From Shinisaurus crocodilurus (Eukaryota > Chordata > Lepidosauria > Squamata > Shinisauridae), in assembly GCA_021292165.1 (NCBI GenBank), contig CM037876.1, positions 315,050,803-315,114,802 on the forward strand: 64,000 bases of DNA, given 5' to 3'. A program made the translations under genes and the position numbers. The stretch's first letter is position 1, and every line of letters starts with the position of its first letter. The notes under the pieces are model-generated. The model searched no databases, had not been told where the DNA came from, and saw only the letters and a program-made list of their open reading frames with translations. Shown in pieces: positions 9,916 through 20,015 of this stretch.

Positions 9916-10516
9916 CAGGGATGTTGAAGAGTCCTTGGTCTCGAGTCACAAGTCGAGTCACGAGTCTTTGGACCCGAGTCTCGAGTCCGAGTCCAAGTCC
10001 TTGGTCCAAAATGGTGACTCACGAGTCACGAGTCACTCCCAAAGCTGACTCCACGAGTCCCTATTAAAATCAATGGGGGGGGGGGTTTCCCAACAAAATA
10101 AGGCTATTTCAGATGTGTGGCTTAAATAAATTCTATGCACAAGTGTGCCTTTTTATTTCAAAACTCTGCCACTGATTTTGGCAAGAACAGACCAGGCAGA
10201 CAAACCCAAAATAACCAGGCGGGCAGAGGAGGCAGGGAACCCCAAACAGGCAGGCAGAGGCAGCCAAACCCAAAATGTCTGAAAGGTTGCATTAGGAAAA
10301 TGATTTTTAAAAATAAACTTGGATTGTTACTGCAACTAGGTCCAGACAGCCCCTGCAGGTGGCATCAAGCAGGGATGTTGACGAGTCCTTGGTCTCGAGT
10401 CCCGAGTCGAGTCTCGAGTCCCATTAAAAATATTGGGACTCGAGTCCGACTCGAGTCAGAGAGGGGACTCAGTCCGACTCACGAGTCGAGTCCTCGAGTC
10501 CGAGTCCCCATCCCTG
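9916..10516 (+). mobile_element. CGAGT-rich hAT-like non-autonomous transposon
   Basis: A 601-bp element bounded by CAGGGATG and CATCCCTG and flanked by the perfect 8-bp duplication CAGCTTAG (9908-9915 and 10517-10524). That combination fits hAT. The first ~150 bp and last ~140 bp are packed with CGAGT/ACTCG motifs. The middle (about 10080-10370) is ordinary AT-rich DNA. No transposase frame is present. A second internal CAGGGATGTTGACGAGTCC start occurs at 10376. Confidence 0.88.
10376..10516. repeat. Internal hairpin-like CGAGT block
   Basis: This 141-bp block has its own CAGGGATG start and shares the outer element's CATCCCTG end. CGAGTC-rich left and GACTCG-rich right halves meet around TATTGGGACTCGAG, so it can fold on itself. 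It may be the original short form of the family, or an internal duplication of the end. Confidence 0.6.
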
Positions 10517-10794
10517 CAGCTTAGTCAGGAAGGCAGCCGTAAAATGCCTGACCTAACCACAGCAGAGATGCAGACAGTTTGTCCACCACTGTTGTTTCTC
10601 TGCCTCTGTGCGCCAGGCTCAGGAACCATCCGCCTGCATGGCTTCCAGCCCCATTGCAGTGTGAGCCTCAGTAATGGCCCCCATGGGCTGAAAAGAGTGT
10701 GTTGTTGAGCTCCCTCCCAGTGTTCCTTGGGCCTGTTCTGCGGGACAACTGTCAGTCTGGATGCAGAGTTCAAGATGTGGAGAAATATACTGTG

Positions 10795-10895
10795 TGGACA
10801 AAATGGAGAGGAGGAGGAGGAGGAGGAGGACCATGTAAGCTGCCGTGGGTTCTCTGCAAGATGAAAAAAGGTGGGATATAAATGCAATAATAATT
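10795..10895 (+). mobile_element. tRNA-derived SINE (family S) 3' tail
   Basis: (GGA)n, then CATGTAAGCTGCCGTGGGTT, TGCAAGATGAAAAAAGGTGG and GATATAAATGCAATAATAAT. This is the diverged 3' body and tail of the SINE whose fuller copies are at 33358 and 54497. The promoter head is missing. Confidence 0.65.
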
Positions 10896-11238
10896 AAGAA
10901 TAATAATACTCTAATACGGTGGAGGCTGTCACTCATGCTAACTCATCTTTGATGGTGGAATGTAAACCAGAAAGGAAATGGAAGCATTGAACAGCCTTAT
11001 ATTATCCCAGTCCATATTGGCGACTGGGCAAAGGAACTCAGCAGCATGCTGGGATATGGGGCAGGGGCACCGTCCTTGGTGAGGGCTTGCAAGGCCACCC
11101 CCATTGCAAACTGTCCAGGCTGGGAAGTGAGTCATTGTCCAGGAGGATCCAGTGGCCAGCTTGGGGGGGGGGGGGCAGAGTCAGCCCAGGGCCTCAGGGT
11201 GCCTTCGTGAGAAGCTCCCACCTTCAATTTAGTCAACG

Positions 11239-11262
11239 GTGTGTGTGTGTGTGTGTGTGTCT
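11239..11262. repeat. (GT)n microsatellite
   Basis: A short GT run of about 11 units, next to a G-run at 11163-11174. Confidence 0.9.
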
Positions 11263-11609
11263 GTGTGCGTGCAGCTGCACACAGATCCCAGCAGCTCTTG
11301 ACAGACACTAGTTTCCAGGCCCGGCATCCTATAGGAATGTAAGTTCATCTCAGGAATACTCTTCTTGGTGGCTAGGATGGAGAAGATAGATAAATGGTGC
11401 TTCAGTGTATCTCCTTTGATAGAAACATATCTATGCAAACTGAAACGGGCTGCTAACGCTGCACTTCCTTGAATATAAATGGGGGGGGGCACGGCATTTC
11501 ATGCCTGAGCAGAGCATCAAGATGCCACTGATGCATGCGAGGCAAAATCCTCCAGGGCGTTCCCCTGCATGTGCCCCCTTGAAGTCAGAGGGTGGTGCAA
11601 GAGCATTTC

Positions 11610-12650
11610 TTTTCTTTTCTTTTTATTTCCCCAGTTTTTTAAAAAAAAAAAATTAAATCAATCTGTGAAATTTTATTTAAATTTTAACATATAAACTACA
11701 AAATACACAAACATAGAAATTATATAGGCTAATGATAGCGAGAAATTGGAAAGTACAACATGTTTTCCTAATAACAGACTGGTATAAGGAAGTTTGGGAC
11801 ATAGCCCTAAATGATAAACTAACTAGTAGTATCAAATGCAAAAAAGGATTGCTAAAGAAGAATAATTTTATGGAGATATGGAATCAATTACGTACTAGAC
11901 TATGTATTAATAAAGGGGAAGGGTAACATGCCTTGTCAGGATATGTTACATTTTTGGAATTTAGACTTTATTTGATCAAGAGGATAGAAGTATATTAATT
12001 GGTCCCTTGGAGGGTGGGGGGGAGCACTTTATGATTTATTGTATGTTGATTATGTTATATTTGTGTGATAATTTTGTATTTTGCTAAATATATTTTCTGT
12101 GTTATAATTTGTTTTGAAAAATAAATAAAATATTAAAAAAAAGAAAGAAAAGAAATTATAGAACAAACACATTAAACAAACAAACAAACAAACAAACAGC
12201 AAAATAATAATAATAAGTGCATAATAAGTGCACCCCCCCACCGGGACCAACTAACTACATAACTATTCAGGCTTCCAAAATTGTAATGACTCCTGTGAAG
12301 GCTTACACCCTTTCCCCCTTACTAAAACAAAATCTACAAATGCTCTCCATATATCTTTAAAATCATTTCGATTCGATAATCCCCTTTTAACTTTAATATT
12401 ACATGTTAGCTTATCATTAATATCAATATCCCATACCTCTTTATATCATTCCTCTATTTGGTAATCATATTGCATTTTCCATTTTCTAGGTATCATTAAC
12501 CTTGCTGCTGTCAATAAGTTTGTGATTAAATCTTTAGTATCTTGAGTACAATAAACCTTATCATAAATTGATAGTAATGCTATGCTGGGGCATACCTCTA
12601 AGTTTACCCCAGTTATTTCATTTATCATCCTCTCCAACATAACGCCGAGT
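11610..12650 (-). mobile_element. L1 LINE 3' end, antisense, older host copy
   Basis: On the minus strand 12640 to about 12250 encodes the L1 ORF2 C-terminus. MLERMINEITGVNLEVCPSI is followed by DLITNLLTAARLMIPRKWKM and, after a stop, a degraded YKEVWDI region. The 3' UTR and T-rich tail extend left to about 11610. The copy is split at 11715-12160 by a younger L1 of the opposite orientation. It is 5' truncated and carries stops. Confidence 0.8.
11725..12150 (+). mobile_element. L1 LINE 3' end nested in the antisense L1
   Basis: 5'-truncated L1 with an ORF2 C-terminal fragment (MIARNWKVQHVFLITDWYKE, VWDIALNDKLTSSIKCK), a ~230-bp 3' UTR, AATAAA signals and an A-rich tail. It is flanked by the 10-bp direct repeat AGAAATTATA (11715-11724 and 12151-12160). 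Truncation, A-tail and TSD are the marks of target-primed reverse transcription. Confidence 0.88.
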
Positions 12651-13294
12651 GCTCCTGTGGAGTGCCTGTGAATATCAGTGGAGATTCTGTAGGAAAACCT
12701 GCTGGTGGATCCTGCTTCCCTTCCACTTTGCCACCCTTAATCCACCACTGGAACTGGCTACCTACCCTCGCCTCTTGGAAGGGCTAGCTCTGGAAAGGTG
12801 AAATATTAGTAGATGACCATTTCTATGCAACAAGGGGGGAGGTTGACTCACAGCAGGCATATTGATCAGACCTGCAGTAATCTCTCCAGATATTATTATT
12901 ATTATTTACTCTATTATTATTTATATGATTTACTCCAGAAAAGAGCTGAGAGAAGACACTTAAACAAACAAATGCAGAATTAGATTTAATACTTTCTGTA
13001 AGGTCAGGAGTTTAAGACAGGGATAAAAGAGAAAATTCCTTTATGGGACAAGTAGAGGAAGAAAGTGAACTCTGTAGCCACAGTTTTGGCAGGATATGGT
13101 TATCTGTCAAGTTGCCCCAGAAGCTGTATGTGGTGGACCAGGCAACTGTTCATCACAGACACGGTGGCCATTTCTAAACATGCTGTGGGGTGTGGAGCCT
13201 GCATCTGCAGAGGGTGGCACTAAGAGATTTTGCTAATCTTAATCAAACTCTGTTGAGTCCTCTTGAAATTCCAAAGAGGGAACAACAACACTGG
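12651..13294. other. No feature recognised
   Basis: Contains a short (ATT)n run near 12890-12905. Otherwise no assigned repeat or exon. Confidence 0.4.
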
Positions 13295-13486
13295 AACATA
13301 AGAAGCTGGCTTAAATGGAGTCCCATCATAAGTCCACGTACCTTAGTATTGTCAGCACTGACTTGCAGCAGCTCTCCAGGGTTTCAGGCAGAGTTTTTCC
13401 CCAGCCCTACCTGGAGACACCAGGGATTGAACCTGGGACATTCCGCATGCAAAGCAGGTGTTCTACCACTAAGCTACCCCCACCCA
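13295..13486 (-). mobile_element. tRNA-Ala-like SINE, antisense
   Basis: Read on the minus strand, the right end is tRNA-like: GTAGCTTAGTGGTAGAACAC (A box region), GCTTTGCATGC, and GGTTCAATCCCTGG-type B box. A unique body follows (CTGAAACCCTGGAGAGCTGC, GTCAGTGCTGACAATACTA) with the end near GCCAGCTTCTTATGTTCC. The head resembles tRNA-Ala, which is the usual RNA polymerase III promoter source for such SINEs. Probably 5' complete, though not tested. Confidence 0.85.
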
Positions 13487-14170
13487 GAGGAATAGCCTTC
13501 TCACAACTCTTTGGGGGCCCTTCAAAATTCTTCCTGTTTTGCCTGAGGAGGGACACCAGAATTGAATATTGCATTAGTCAATATTTCAGTGACAACTCTA
13601 GGCGGTGGAGCTGTTACCACATTGCTGCTTACACAGCATGTAGTTGGGCCAAGAGTTCAAGCATCATCCCTCAGGCCTGGAGACTCTGCATGGCCAAGAG
13701 CTTTGCAGTGGCAGCTATGGATGGGCAAAGAAAGATGCTTGAAGCAGCTTTGGCTGTTGTTCTATCCTGACCCCAGAATATGGGGATGGCGGGTACAGCA
13801 GGATGGATGGAGAAGTTTTTCCAGGCAAATGGGATGCATTTTCATTATGCTAAAAGCCTAGGAAGCAAATTCAAAAAGAGGGTTAAACAGGATTAGAAGC
13901 ATTCTTTTCCTTGATAACTCTCTGTCGAATAATTGAATTGTTATTGAAAGAGAGAGAGAGGGGAGAGAATGCACTGTTTGATACCTCAAGCTAGCTAGAT
14001 GTTTCCCAGGATCAATTTCAAAGAAGAGAGACACCAAGGCCTCCCATCAACTTCACCATCTGACCTTGAAACTCCACCCCCACCCTGAAGACAGGTATGG
14101 GACTGGGTGACTAATATTTAGTTATTTCACATATTAATATCCTGCCCTTCTAATCCAATATTTTCAGGGT
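13487..14170. other. No feature recognised
   Basis: A short GA-rich run near 13948-13965. The 13315-13770 plus-strand frame overlaps the SINE and is not a gene. Confidence 0.4.
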
Positions 14171-15282
14171 CTCTCATAAGAACATAAGAAGAGCAATGCT
14201 GGATCAGACCAAGGGTCCATGTAGTCTGGCTTTCTGTTACACAGTGGTCAACGGCTGCCCGCAGGATCCCACAAGCAGGATATATGAGTGCAACAGCACC
14301 TTCCTCCCATGTTCCCCAGCAACTGGTGCACATAGGCATGCTGCCTCCTATACTGTAGGGAGCGTATAGCCAATCAGGACTAGTAGCCATTGATGGCCTT
14401 CTCCTCCATGAATTTGTCCGATCCCCTTCAAAAGCCCTCCAAATTGTTGGCCATCACTACATTTTGTGGAAGTGAATTCCATAGTTTAACTATGCGCTGT
14501 GTGAAGAAGTACTTCCCTTTATCTGTCCTGACCCTCCCCCACCAATCAGCTTAATGCGATGACCATGGATTCTAGTATTACGAGAGAGGGAGAAAAAATG
14601 TCTCCCTATCCACTTTCTCCACACCATGAATAATTTTGTACACCTCTATCATGCCTCCCCTTACTCACCTTTTTTCTAAGCTGAACAATCCCAGCTCCTG
14701 TACCTTTTCTCATAGGGGAGTTGCTCCAGCCCCTTGATCATTTTCGTTGCCCATTTCTGCACTTTTTCCAACTCTTCAATGTCCTTTCTTAGGTGCATTG
14801 ACCAGAACTGTACACAGTATTCTAAGTGCGGTCGCTCTATGGATTTGTATAAGGGCAGTATGGCCTTGGCAGTTTTATTTCCCTTTCCTTTCCTAATTTT
14901 GCCTAACATGGAGTTTGACTTTTTCACAGCAGTTGCACACTGGGTCAACATTTTCATTGTGCTGTCCACCACAACTGCAAAATCTCTTTCTTGGCCAGTC
15001 ACCACTAGCTCAGATCCCATCAGATTATACTTGAAGTTGGGATTTTTTGCCCCAATGAGCATTACTTTACATTTGCTTACATTGAACCGCATTTGCCATT
15101 TTGATGCCCATTCTCCCAGTTTGGAGAGATCCTTTTGGAGCGCCTCACAATCCCTTTTTGTTTTAACCACCCTAAATAATTTGGTATCATCCTCAAACTT
15201 GGCCACTTCACTGCTCACTCCTGATTCCAGATCATTTATGATTAAGTTGAAAAGCATTGGACTTAGTACAGATCCCTGTGGG

Positions 15283-15430
15283 AGCCTACTGTTTGTTTGT
15301 TTGTTTGTTGTATTTATGAATCACCCATTTGTTGTATTTATGAATCGCCAGAGTGGCAAACCAGCCACTCTGGGCGATGTACAACATGATAAAATATAAA
15401 ATACATTCAAAACAGTGCTCGGGGGTCGCA
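15283..15430 (-). mobile_element. L2-like 3' tail inserted in the CR1/L3 copy
   Basis: (GTTT)n, then TGTATTTATGAATCGCC, CAGCCACTCTGGGCGATGTA and ACATGATAAAATATAAAATA. This is the reverse of the L2-like 3' end also seen at 22139 and 58014. It interrupts the CR1 reading between the CTGTGGG and ACATGCCTC parts of the CR1, so it is younger than the CR1. Confidence 0.75.
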
Positions 15431-16545
15431 TAACTGTTTACATGCCTCTATTGGGAGACTTTACCATTTACTCTTTGCTTTCTGTTCTTTAACCAGTTAC
15501 TGATCCGTAAGAGGACCTCTCCTCTTATTCCATGACTTCTAAGTTTGCTCAGGAGTCTTTGGTGAGGGACTTTGTTAAAAGCCTTTCAGAAGTCCAAGTA
15601 AACAATGCCTACCAGATCACCCCTGCGCATATGTTTATTGACACTCTCAAAGAACTCTAAAAGATTAGCAAGACAGGACTTACCTTTGCAAAAGCCATGT
15701 TGATCCTTTCTCAGTGGGGCCTGTCCTTGTATATGCATACTGACTGTATCTTTAATAACACTTTCAACTAATTTACCCAGGACTGATGTTAAGCTAACTG
15801 GCCTGTAATTTTGCAGATCCCTCTGGATTCCTTTTTAAAAATTGTTGTTACAGTGGCCATTCTCCAGTCCTCTGGTATAGGGTCTAATCTTAGGGACATG
15901 TTACATATTTTTGTTGGAAGATCAGCAATTTCATATTGGAGTTCTTTAAGAACTCTAGGCTGGATACCATCTGGACCCGGTGCTTTATTAACTTTCAATT
16001 TGTCAATAAGGTTGAGAACTTTTGTCACCAAAAGAGACAATATTTACCTCAGTTCCTCAGACTCCCCTCCTGAAAACATCTGTTCAGGCACAGACATCTG
16101 TCCTGTATCTTCTGCAGTGAAGACAGATGAAAAGAATGCATTCAGCTTCTCTGTGATCCCTTTATCCTCTGTTAGTATTCCTTTAACTCCATTATTGTCC
16201 AGTGGCCCAACTGCCTCCCTAGCTGGTTGCCTGCTTCTGATATATTTAAATAATTCTTTAAATTCTTTGATGTTAGTGATATGCTCCTCAAAAAAAAATT
16301 TTTTTTGCATCTCTTACTGTCTGCTTGCATCTCCTTTATGCAAGCTTGTGCTCCCTTTTGTTTTCCTCACTTGGACAAGACTTCCATTTTCTGAAAGAAG
16401 CCTTCTTCTCTCTAATAGCTTCCTTGACACTGCTAGTTAACCATGCTGGTGACCTCTTGGACTTGGTACTACCTATCCTAACCTATGGTATACATTCTAT
16501 CTGAGCTTCTATTATTGTGGTTTTGAGTAATCTCCAAGTATTTTC

Positions 16546-16706
16546 ATAGAATCATAGAAAAGTAGAGTTGGAAGGGGCCTACAAGGCCATCGAGTCCAAC
16601 CCCCTGCTCAATGCAGGAATCCAGGTCAAAGCATCCCTGACAGATGCCCATCCAGCTTCACCTTGAATGCCTCCAGACTGGGAGAGCTCACCAACTCCCT
16701 AGGTAA
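16546..16706 (-). mobile_element. CR1 3' end inserted in the CR1/L3 copy
   Basis: Reads ATAGAATCATAGAAAAGTAG, GGAAGGGGCCTACAAGGCCA, CCCCTGCTCAATGCAGGAAT, then the complement of the last CR1 codons (LEAFKVKLD-type) up to CTCCCTAGG. It is the same CR1 subfamily as 2156-2726, in opposite orientation. It is 5' truncated and nested in the older LINE. Confidence 0.85.
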
Positions 16707-16861
16707 TTTTGAAGGGATCTAAGCCTCTTGACTGTCCCTTTCAACTTCCTTTTTATCAGTTCCCTCATTTTAGAGAAGTTTCCTCTTTTGAAGTCAACTG
16801 TGACAGTGTTAGACCTCTTTGGCAATCTTCCATTTAAATATATATTAAATTTGATAGCCAG

Positions 16862-17020
16862 CCGGAAGTGATGCGACGGGAGCCCGCGCGAGCGGCGCGG
16901 CCGCCCAAGCGGTGCAGAGAGCAGCCGGAGAGCCCCTCTGCGTTGTGGAGAATCCGAGGACTGAGGGGGGGCTGCTCGTCGAGGAGAGGCAAGGCGATAC
17001 AGGCCCCCGCCCAAAAAGGT
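16862..17020. other. Isolated GC-rich block
   Basis: About 160 bases rich in CG dinucleotides (GCGCGAGCGGCGCGGCCGCC), sharply set off from AT-rich neighbours and abutting the 5' limit of the CR1/L3 copy. It could be the 5' part of a LINE, a GC-rich MITE or a small CpG island. No coding evidence. Confidence 0.35.
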
Positions 17021-17171
17021 ACGAAATTCACCACTAAGCTTTTGTTTATGAGCTTCTATATAAGACCTAAAAACTTGGGTTTAGATCTTATGCTCTTATC
17101 ATGGGGTTGGGCCTCCTCCAGGTTACAGGATGTTGTAACCTGCACTCAGAGTATGCCGCAGTGAAGGCAGG

Positions 17172-17349
17172 TGGCTCCAGTGTCAGTGGGGCGGAGTATC
17201 CACGCTGGGTTTTAGTCTGAACTTTTAAGGAGCTACCCATGGTGCCAAACCCTACCCTCCATCCCCAAAATTGGTTCAGCACCATGGATAGATCTGTAAA
17301 AGTTCAGACTACAACCCGGAGTAGATACGCTGCCCTACTGACATTGGAT
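17172..17349. mobile_element. MITE with imperfect ~50-bp terminal inverted repeats
   Basis: The left arm (CCAGTGTCAGTGGGGCGGAG ... TAGTCTGAACTTTTA) is complementary, with several mismatches, to the right arm (TAAAAGTTCAGACTACAACC ... ACTGACATTGG). The centre is about 75 bp. No reading frame. A non-autonomous DNA transposon is the simplest reading; the TSD was not resolved. Confidence 0.75.
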
Positions 17350-17988
17350 CCACCAGCCTCCACTGGTCTGGAGCAAAGGCTCTTTAACTCGGCACTGCCT
17401 GTAACTGTTACGTAGCAACAAAATGGCTGCTCCGCATCTCTCTTTTTGCATGGAGCATCCACTAGAACTGCTTCCCCGCAGGCCAGTACACTGACTCACG
17501 GAATGCGGTTCCCGCTTTATGTGACTATGACTACAGCTGCCCCTTTGCAGGCTTTCTTGAGAACTGGCACCTTTCTTCCAAGAAAAATAAAGGATGCACC
17601 TGTCTAGATCAGAGTGTGACTGAAGTTTTACAGTCCAGGTCTGGTCTGAAAAAGAGACTGGGGAAGTAGAGAAGCTGTAGAGGTTCATTAGTACAGTGGT
17701 ACAGCCAGTGGTGAGTGTCAGGCTATAATGACCCCAGTGCATTGTGGGGGAGAGCAAGGAAGAGGCTTGTTTTGATCTCAGCTGCTCAACGAATTGATAT
17801 CCAATAACTATACGCTGAAGTGCTTCAGCTCCATATCTCAGGGCCTAACTAGATGTTATATCCAAAGGCAGGTAAACAGACCCAAGGAAAATAATATGCT
17901 TCAGGAACGGCCAACTCTGAAAGGCTGAAGGGGTGTTTAACTCTTTCCCTGCCTCCACTTCTCCATTTAAGTTGCTCCCTCACACACG
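17350..17988. other. No feature recognised
   Basis: No confident repeat or exon in this stretch. Confidence 0.4.
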
Positions 17989-18566
17989 CAGGCCAGCCCA
18001 AGTCATTTTGCTGCCTGAGGCTGAACAGGAAATGGTGCCCCCAATCAATCACCCAAGAATGGTGGCCACCTTATGAATCACCAAAAATGAGGAAATGCAT
18101 CAATAGGAAAGGGGACAAAAGAGGGCACCAATTTGAATATGCTAATTTATAGAGAGAGATGACAATTTAGAAAGGATTATTGGGATTTAAATAGGAATAC
18201 AGTCCAGCTCAGGTGACCTGTGTAGTGTGCCTGCCTGTTTAGCCTGCTGTCCAGGTGTGAACTGGTGATGGACAGCGGTTCTTCTGGCTCATTATCTTTA
18301 GACCAGAATTGGACAGGGCAGCCCTTCAAATAGAAGATTTTAATCACATGGCCACCCTGTACCCAAGTCAAGGTGCATGGTACCCAAAGTCAAGCAAGAC
18401 ATTTTAGCACATGAGGCATAATATACCACAAGCATCTCCCACCATTCCTGGCAGTAAAAACACAATAATAACAAATTAAATAACTACAATATGCCACCCT
18501 TTCATGATATCCAAAATCTGCTGCCTGAGGTAGCTGCCTCACTCTACCTAATGGTAGGGCCAGTCA
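17989..18566 (-). mobile_element. hAT-like element, family H, interrupted by family A
   Basis: The left part GGCCAGCCCAAGTCATTTTG and CTGCCTGAGGC is the complement of the right end at 46465-46495. The right part GCTGCCTCACTCTACC plus GGTAGGGCCAGTCA is the complement of the left end at 46243-46285. Together these look like one element in reverse orientation, split by the family A repeat at about 18052-18375. TSD not found. Confidence 0.5.
18052..18375 (+). repeat. Dispersed repeat, family A, nested in family H
   Basis: Contains GGTGGCCACCTTATGAATCA, GAGGAAATGCATCAATAGGA, AATATGCTAATTTATAGAGA, AGCCTGCTGTCCAGGTG and CAGGGCAGCCCTTCAAA in the same order as 8545-8870. Both ends carry GTGGCCAC-like words. 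Confidence 0.65.
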
Positions 18567-18892
18567 TATCCAAGCTATGTGTTTTAGGGCCCTCCTGAAG
18601 AGACTTCCCTTTAAAAAACAACAAGGGGATGTGAGATTCGGAATTGGAACCCACTGTTGTGGGCGAGATATTATTTTTAAGCAAACAAACAAATCATGTG
18701 ATAGGTGTTGTTCAGCCCACATGAGCCAAAAAGAGAGCGAGAAGAGACATTCAAGCCACTTGTCCTGAATTTCTGATAGCTGAAACATGCTTCCCTCTGA
18801 ATCTGAACGAGAGACACATGTTACTGTTTACACCTGGCCTGAGATGACTTACTTTGAAGTGGTGTAAGAAGGAAAAGAGCTGCTTGTGGAGG

Positions 18893-18895
<3 letters not shown>

Positions 18896-18928
<33 letters not shown>
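18896..18928. repeat. (CA)n microsatellite
   Basis: About 16 CA units. Confidence 0.95.
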
Positions 18929-18983
18929 ACATTTTCATGTGACTCTGGTGCCTCCTCCAAGGGCACGTAGCTCTCTGCTGTGC

Positions 18984-19080
18984 ACAGGCTGTCGCTCAAT
19001 GGTAGAACACATGCTTTGCATACAGGAGGACCCTCCCAGGTTCAATCCTGGCATCTCCAGGTGGTGCAGGAAAAAACCCC
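18984..19080 (+). mobile_element. tRNA-Ala-like SINE, 5' part
   Basis: CTGTCGCTCAATGGTAGAAC (A box region), ATGCTTTGCATACAGGAGG and CCAGGTTCAATCCTGGCATC (B box) form a recognisable tRNA-Ala-derived head. The body stops soon after AAAAAACCCCTGT, so the copy is 3' truncated or diverged. Confidence 0.75.
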
Positions 19081-19084
19081 TGTA

Positions 19085-19455
19085 GGGATGGATGAATCTG
19101 TCAAATTCAGTTTCTCTCACTTGCTCATTTTTCCAGTGTTAAATTTGGTTCATCCCAAACTTTGAGGATTTTTCCAATCTTAATTTTGGTTTGTCCTCAA
19201 CTTGGAGATTTATATTTTTGAATTTTGCATGAAAATTTGTATGCATTTTTGTGCGTATTTCTCCTAATACTTGTATTTTTGTATGCAATTTAGCCTAATA
19301 TTCATTTTTTTTTTTTGCAAGCAATTGTTCTGATATACCGGTAATACATTTTTGAATGTTATTTTCACTCATATATGCATTTTTGTGCACTTTTCACAAA
19401 TATACATATGTGTAGACATTTTTTGACTGGAGAATTCCATAGCAAAACCAATACT
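19085..19455. repeat. AT-rich dispersed repeat, family D
   Basis: Starts TAGGGATGGATGAATCTGTC and runs through many TTTTGTATGCATTTTTGTGC-type words with AATATnCATTTTT spacing. It resembles 31150-31620, which ends in the complementary CTCATCCCTA. Probably a non-autonomous DNA element with CATCCCTA-type ends. Confidence 0.45.
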
Positions 19456-19538
19456 TTTCAACCAATACGCAATCCAAAACTCAGTTATACTTCTCTGAAG
19501 TATAACTGAGTTTTGGATTGCGTATTGGTTCAAAAGTA
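19452..19538. repeat. Near-perfect 42-bp inverted repeat (hairpin)
   Basis: TACTTTTCAACCAATACGCA ... TTATACTTC (19452-19493), a 3-base loop TCT, then its complement GAAGTATAACTGAG ... GGTTCAAAAGTA (19497-19538). There is one mismatch in 42 bp. It joins directly to the MITE2 element that starts at 19543. Confidence 0.93.
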
Positions 19539-19542
19539 CAAA

Positions 19543-19688
19543 GGGCGCAATCCTATGCAAGTTTAGACAGGAAAAAAAAAGGCCTACAACTCCCAGCATG
19601 CCCCAGCTAGCCAGCATATCTGGCTGGGGCATTCTGGGAGTTGTTGTAGGCCTTTTTTTCCTGTCTAAACTTGCATAGGATTGCGCCC
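19543..19688. mobile_element. Palindromic MITE (MITE2), copy 1
   Basis: The outer arms GGGCGCAATCCTATGCAAGT/TTAGACAGGAAA are mirrored at the right as TTTCCTGTCTAA ... TAGGATTGCGCCC. The inner arms are GGCCTACAACTCCCAGCATG and its complement, i.e. the core also used by MITE1. The loop is near CCAGCATATC. No frame. TSD unclear. Confidence 0.85.
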
Positions 19689-19875
19689 AAAATTAGGTAA
19701 CCAAACTAATTTCTCCCCTATCCCTAGTCTGAAATATTGAAGAGCTGCTGTCAGTTGGTTAGAGCCATGATGTGCTACGTGGAACAAAGAAAACAAAGAA
19801 CGCACTCAGTATATAAAAGGCAGCTTCCTCCATCCTGCTTTTGAATGAGTCAACTGTTATGTTATTGTCCAAGCA

Positions 19876-20015
19876 TTCATAGATCATAGAGTTGGAAAGG
19901 GCCTACAAGGCCATCGAGTACAACTCCCTGCTCAATGCAGGAAACTAGAGGAGGGGTCTCCCATCCAAGTAATAACCAGGCCTGATCCTGCTTAGCTTTC
20001 CACACTCAAGACAAG
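19876..20015 (-). mobile_element. 5S-rRNA-headed, CR1-tailed SINE
   Basis: The right part (about 19951-20011: GTCTCCCATCCAAGTAATAA, CCAGGCCTGATCCTGCTTAG) is the complement of the 5S rRNA middle region that holds the polymerase III internal promoter. The left part (ATAGAGTTGGAAAGGGCCTA, CAAGGCCATCGAGTACAACT, GCTCAATGCAGGAA) is a CR1 3' tail. On the minus strand the order is 5S head then CR1 tail. The same arrangement recurs at 56320-56462. This matches the SINE3 design known from fishes, where a CR1-like tail recruits LINE machinery. Confidence 0.75.

Larger units (their letters stand above)
14174..16860 (-). mobile_element. CR1/L3-like LINE, long degraded antisense copy
   Basis: Read right to left this is a long non-LTR retrotransposon. 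First comes an ORF2 linker (VDFKRGNFSKMRELIKRKLK, about 16700-16860). Next is the region before RT (ITEKLNAFFSSVFT, about 16050-16200), then the RT start (VNKAPGPDGIQPRVLKEL, about 15900-16010). The RT catalytic part follows, MLFNLIINDLESG and FEDDTKLF with FEDD in place of FADD (about 15170-15257). The C-terminal domain is KMIKGLEQLPYEKR near 14710, and the 3' UTR runs to about 14174. It carries stops, frameshifts and two later insertions (15283-15430 and 16546-16706), so it is inactive. Confidence 0.88.

Noticed and set aside
13315..13770. 151-residue plus-strand frame
   Set aside because: It begins on the antisense strand of a tRNA-Ala SINE and shows no domain.
14734..15399. 221-residue plus-strand frame, the longest after the CR1 at the end
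   Set aside because: It is antisense to a CR1/L3 ORF2. Hydrophobic residues come from reverse-complement codons, not a membrane protein.
15811..16440. 209-residue plus-strand frame with membrane-like segments
   Set aside because: It is also antisense to the same LINE.
18984..19060. Possible tRNA-Ala gene
   Set aside because: The acceptor and anticodon stems do not pair well and the sequence continues into a SINE body. The same applies at 51560 and 13440.
19951..20011. Possible functional 5S rRNA gene
   Set aside because: Only the middle of 5S is present, diverged, and joined to a CR1 tail. Best read as a SINE.
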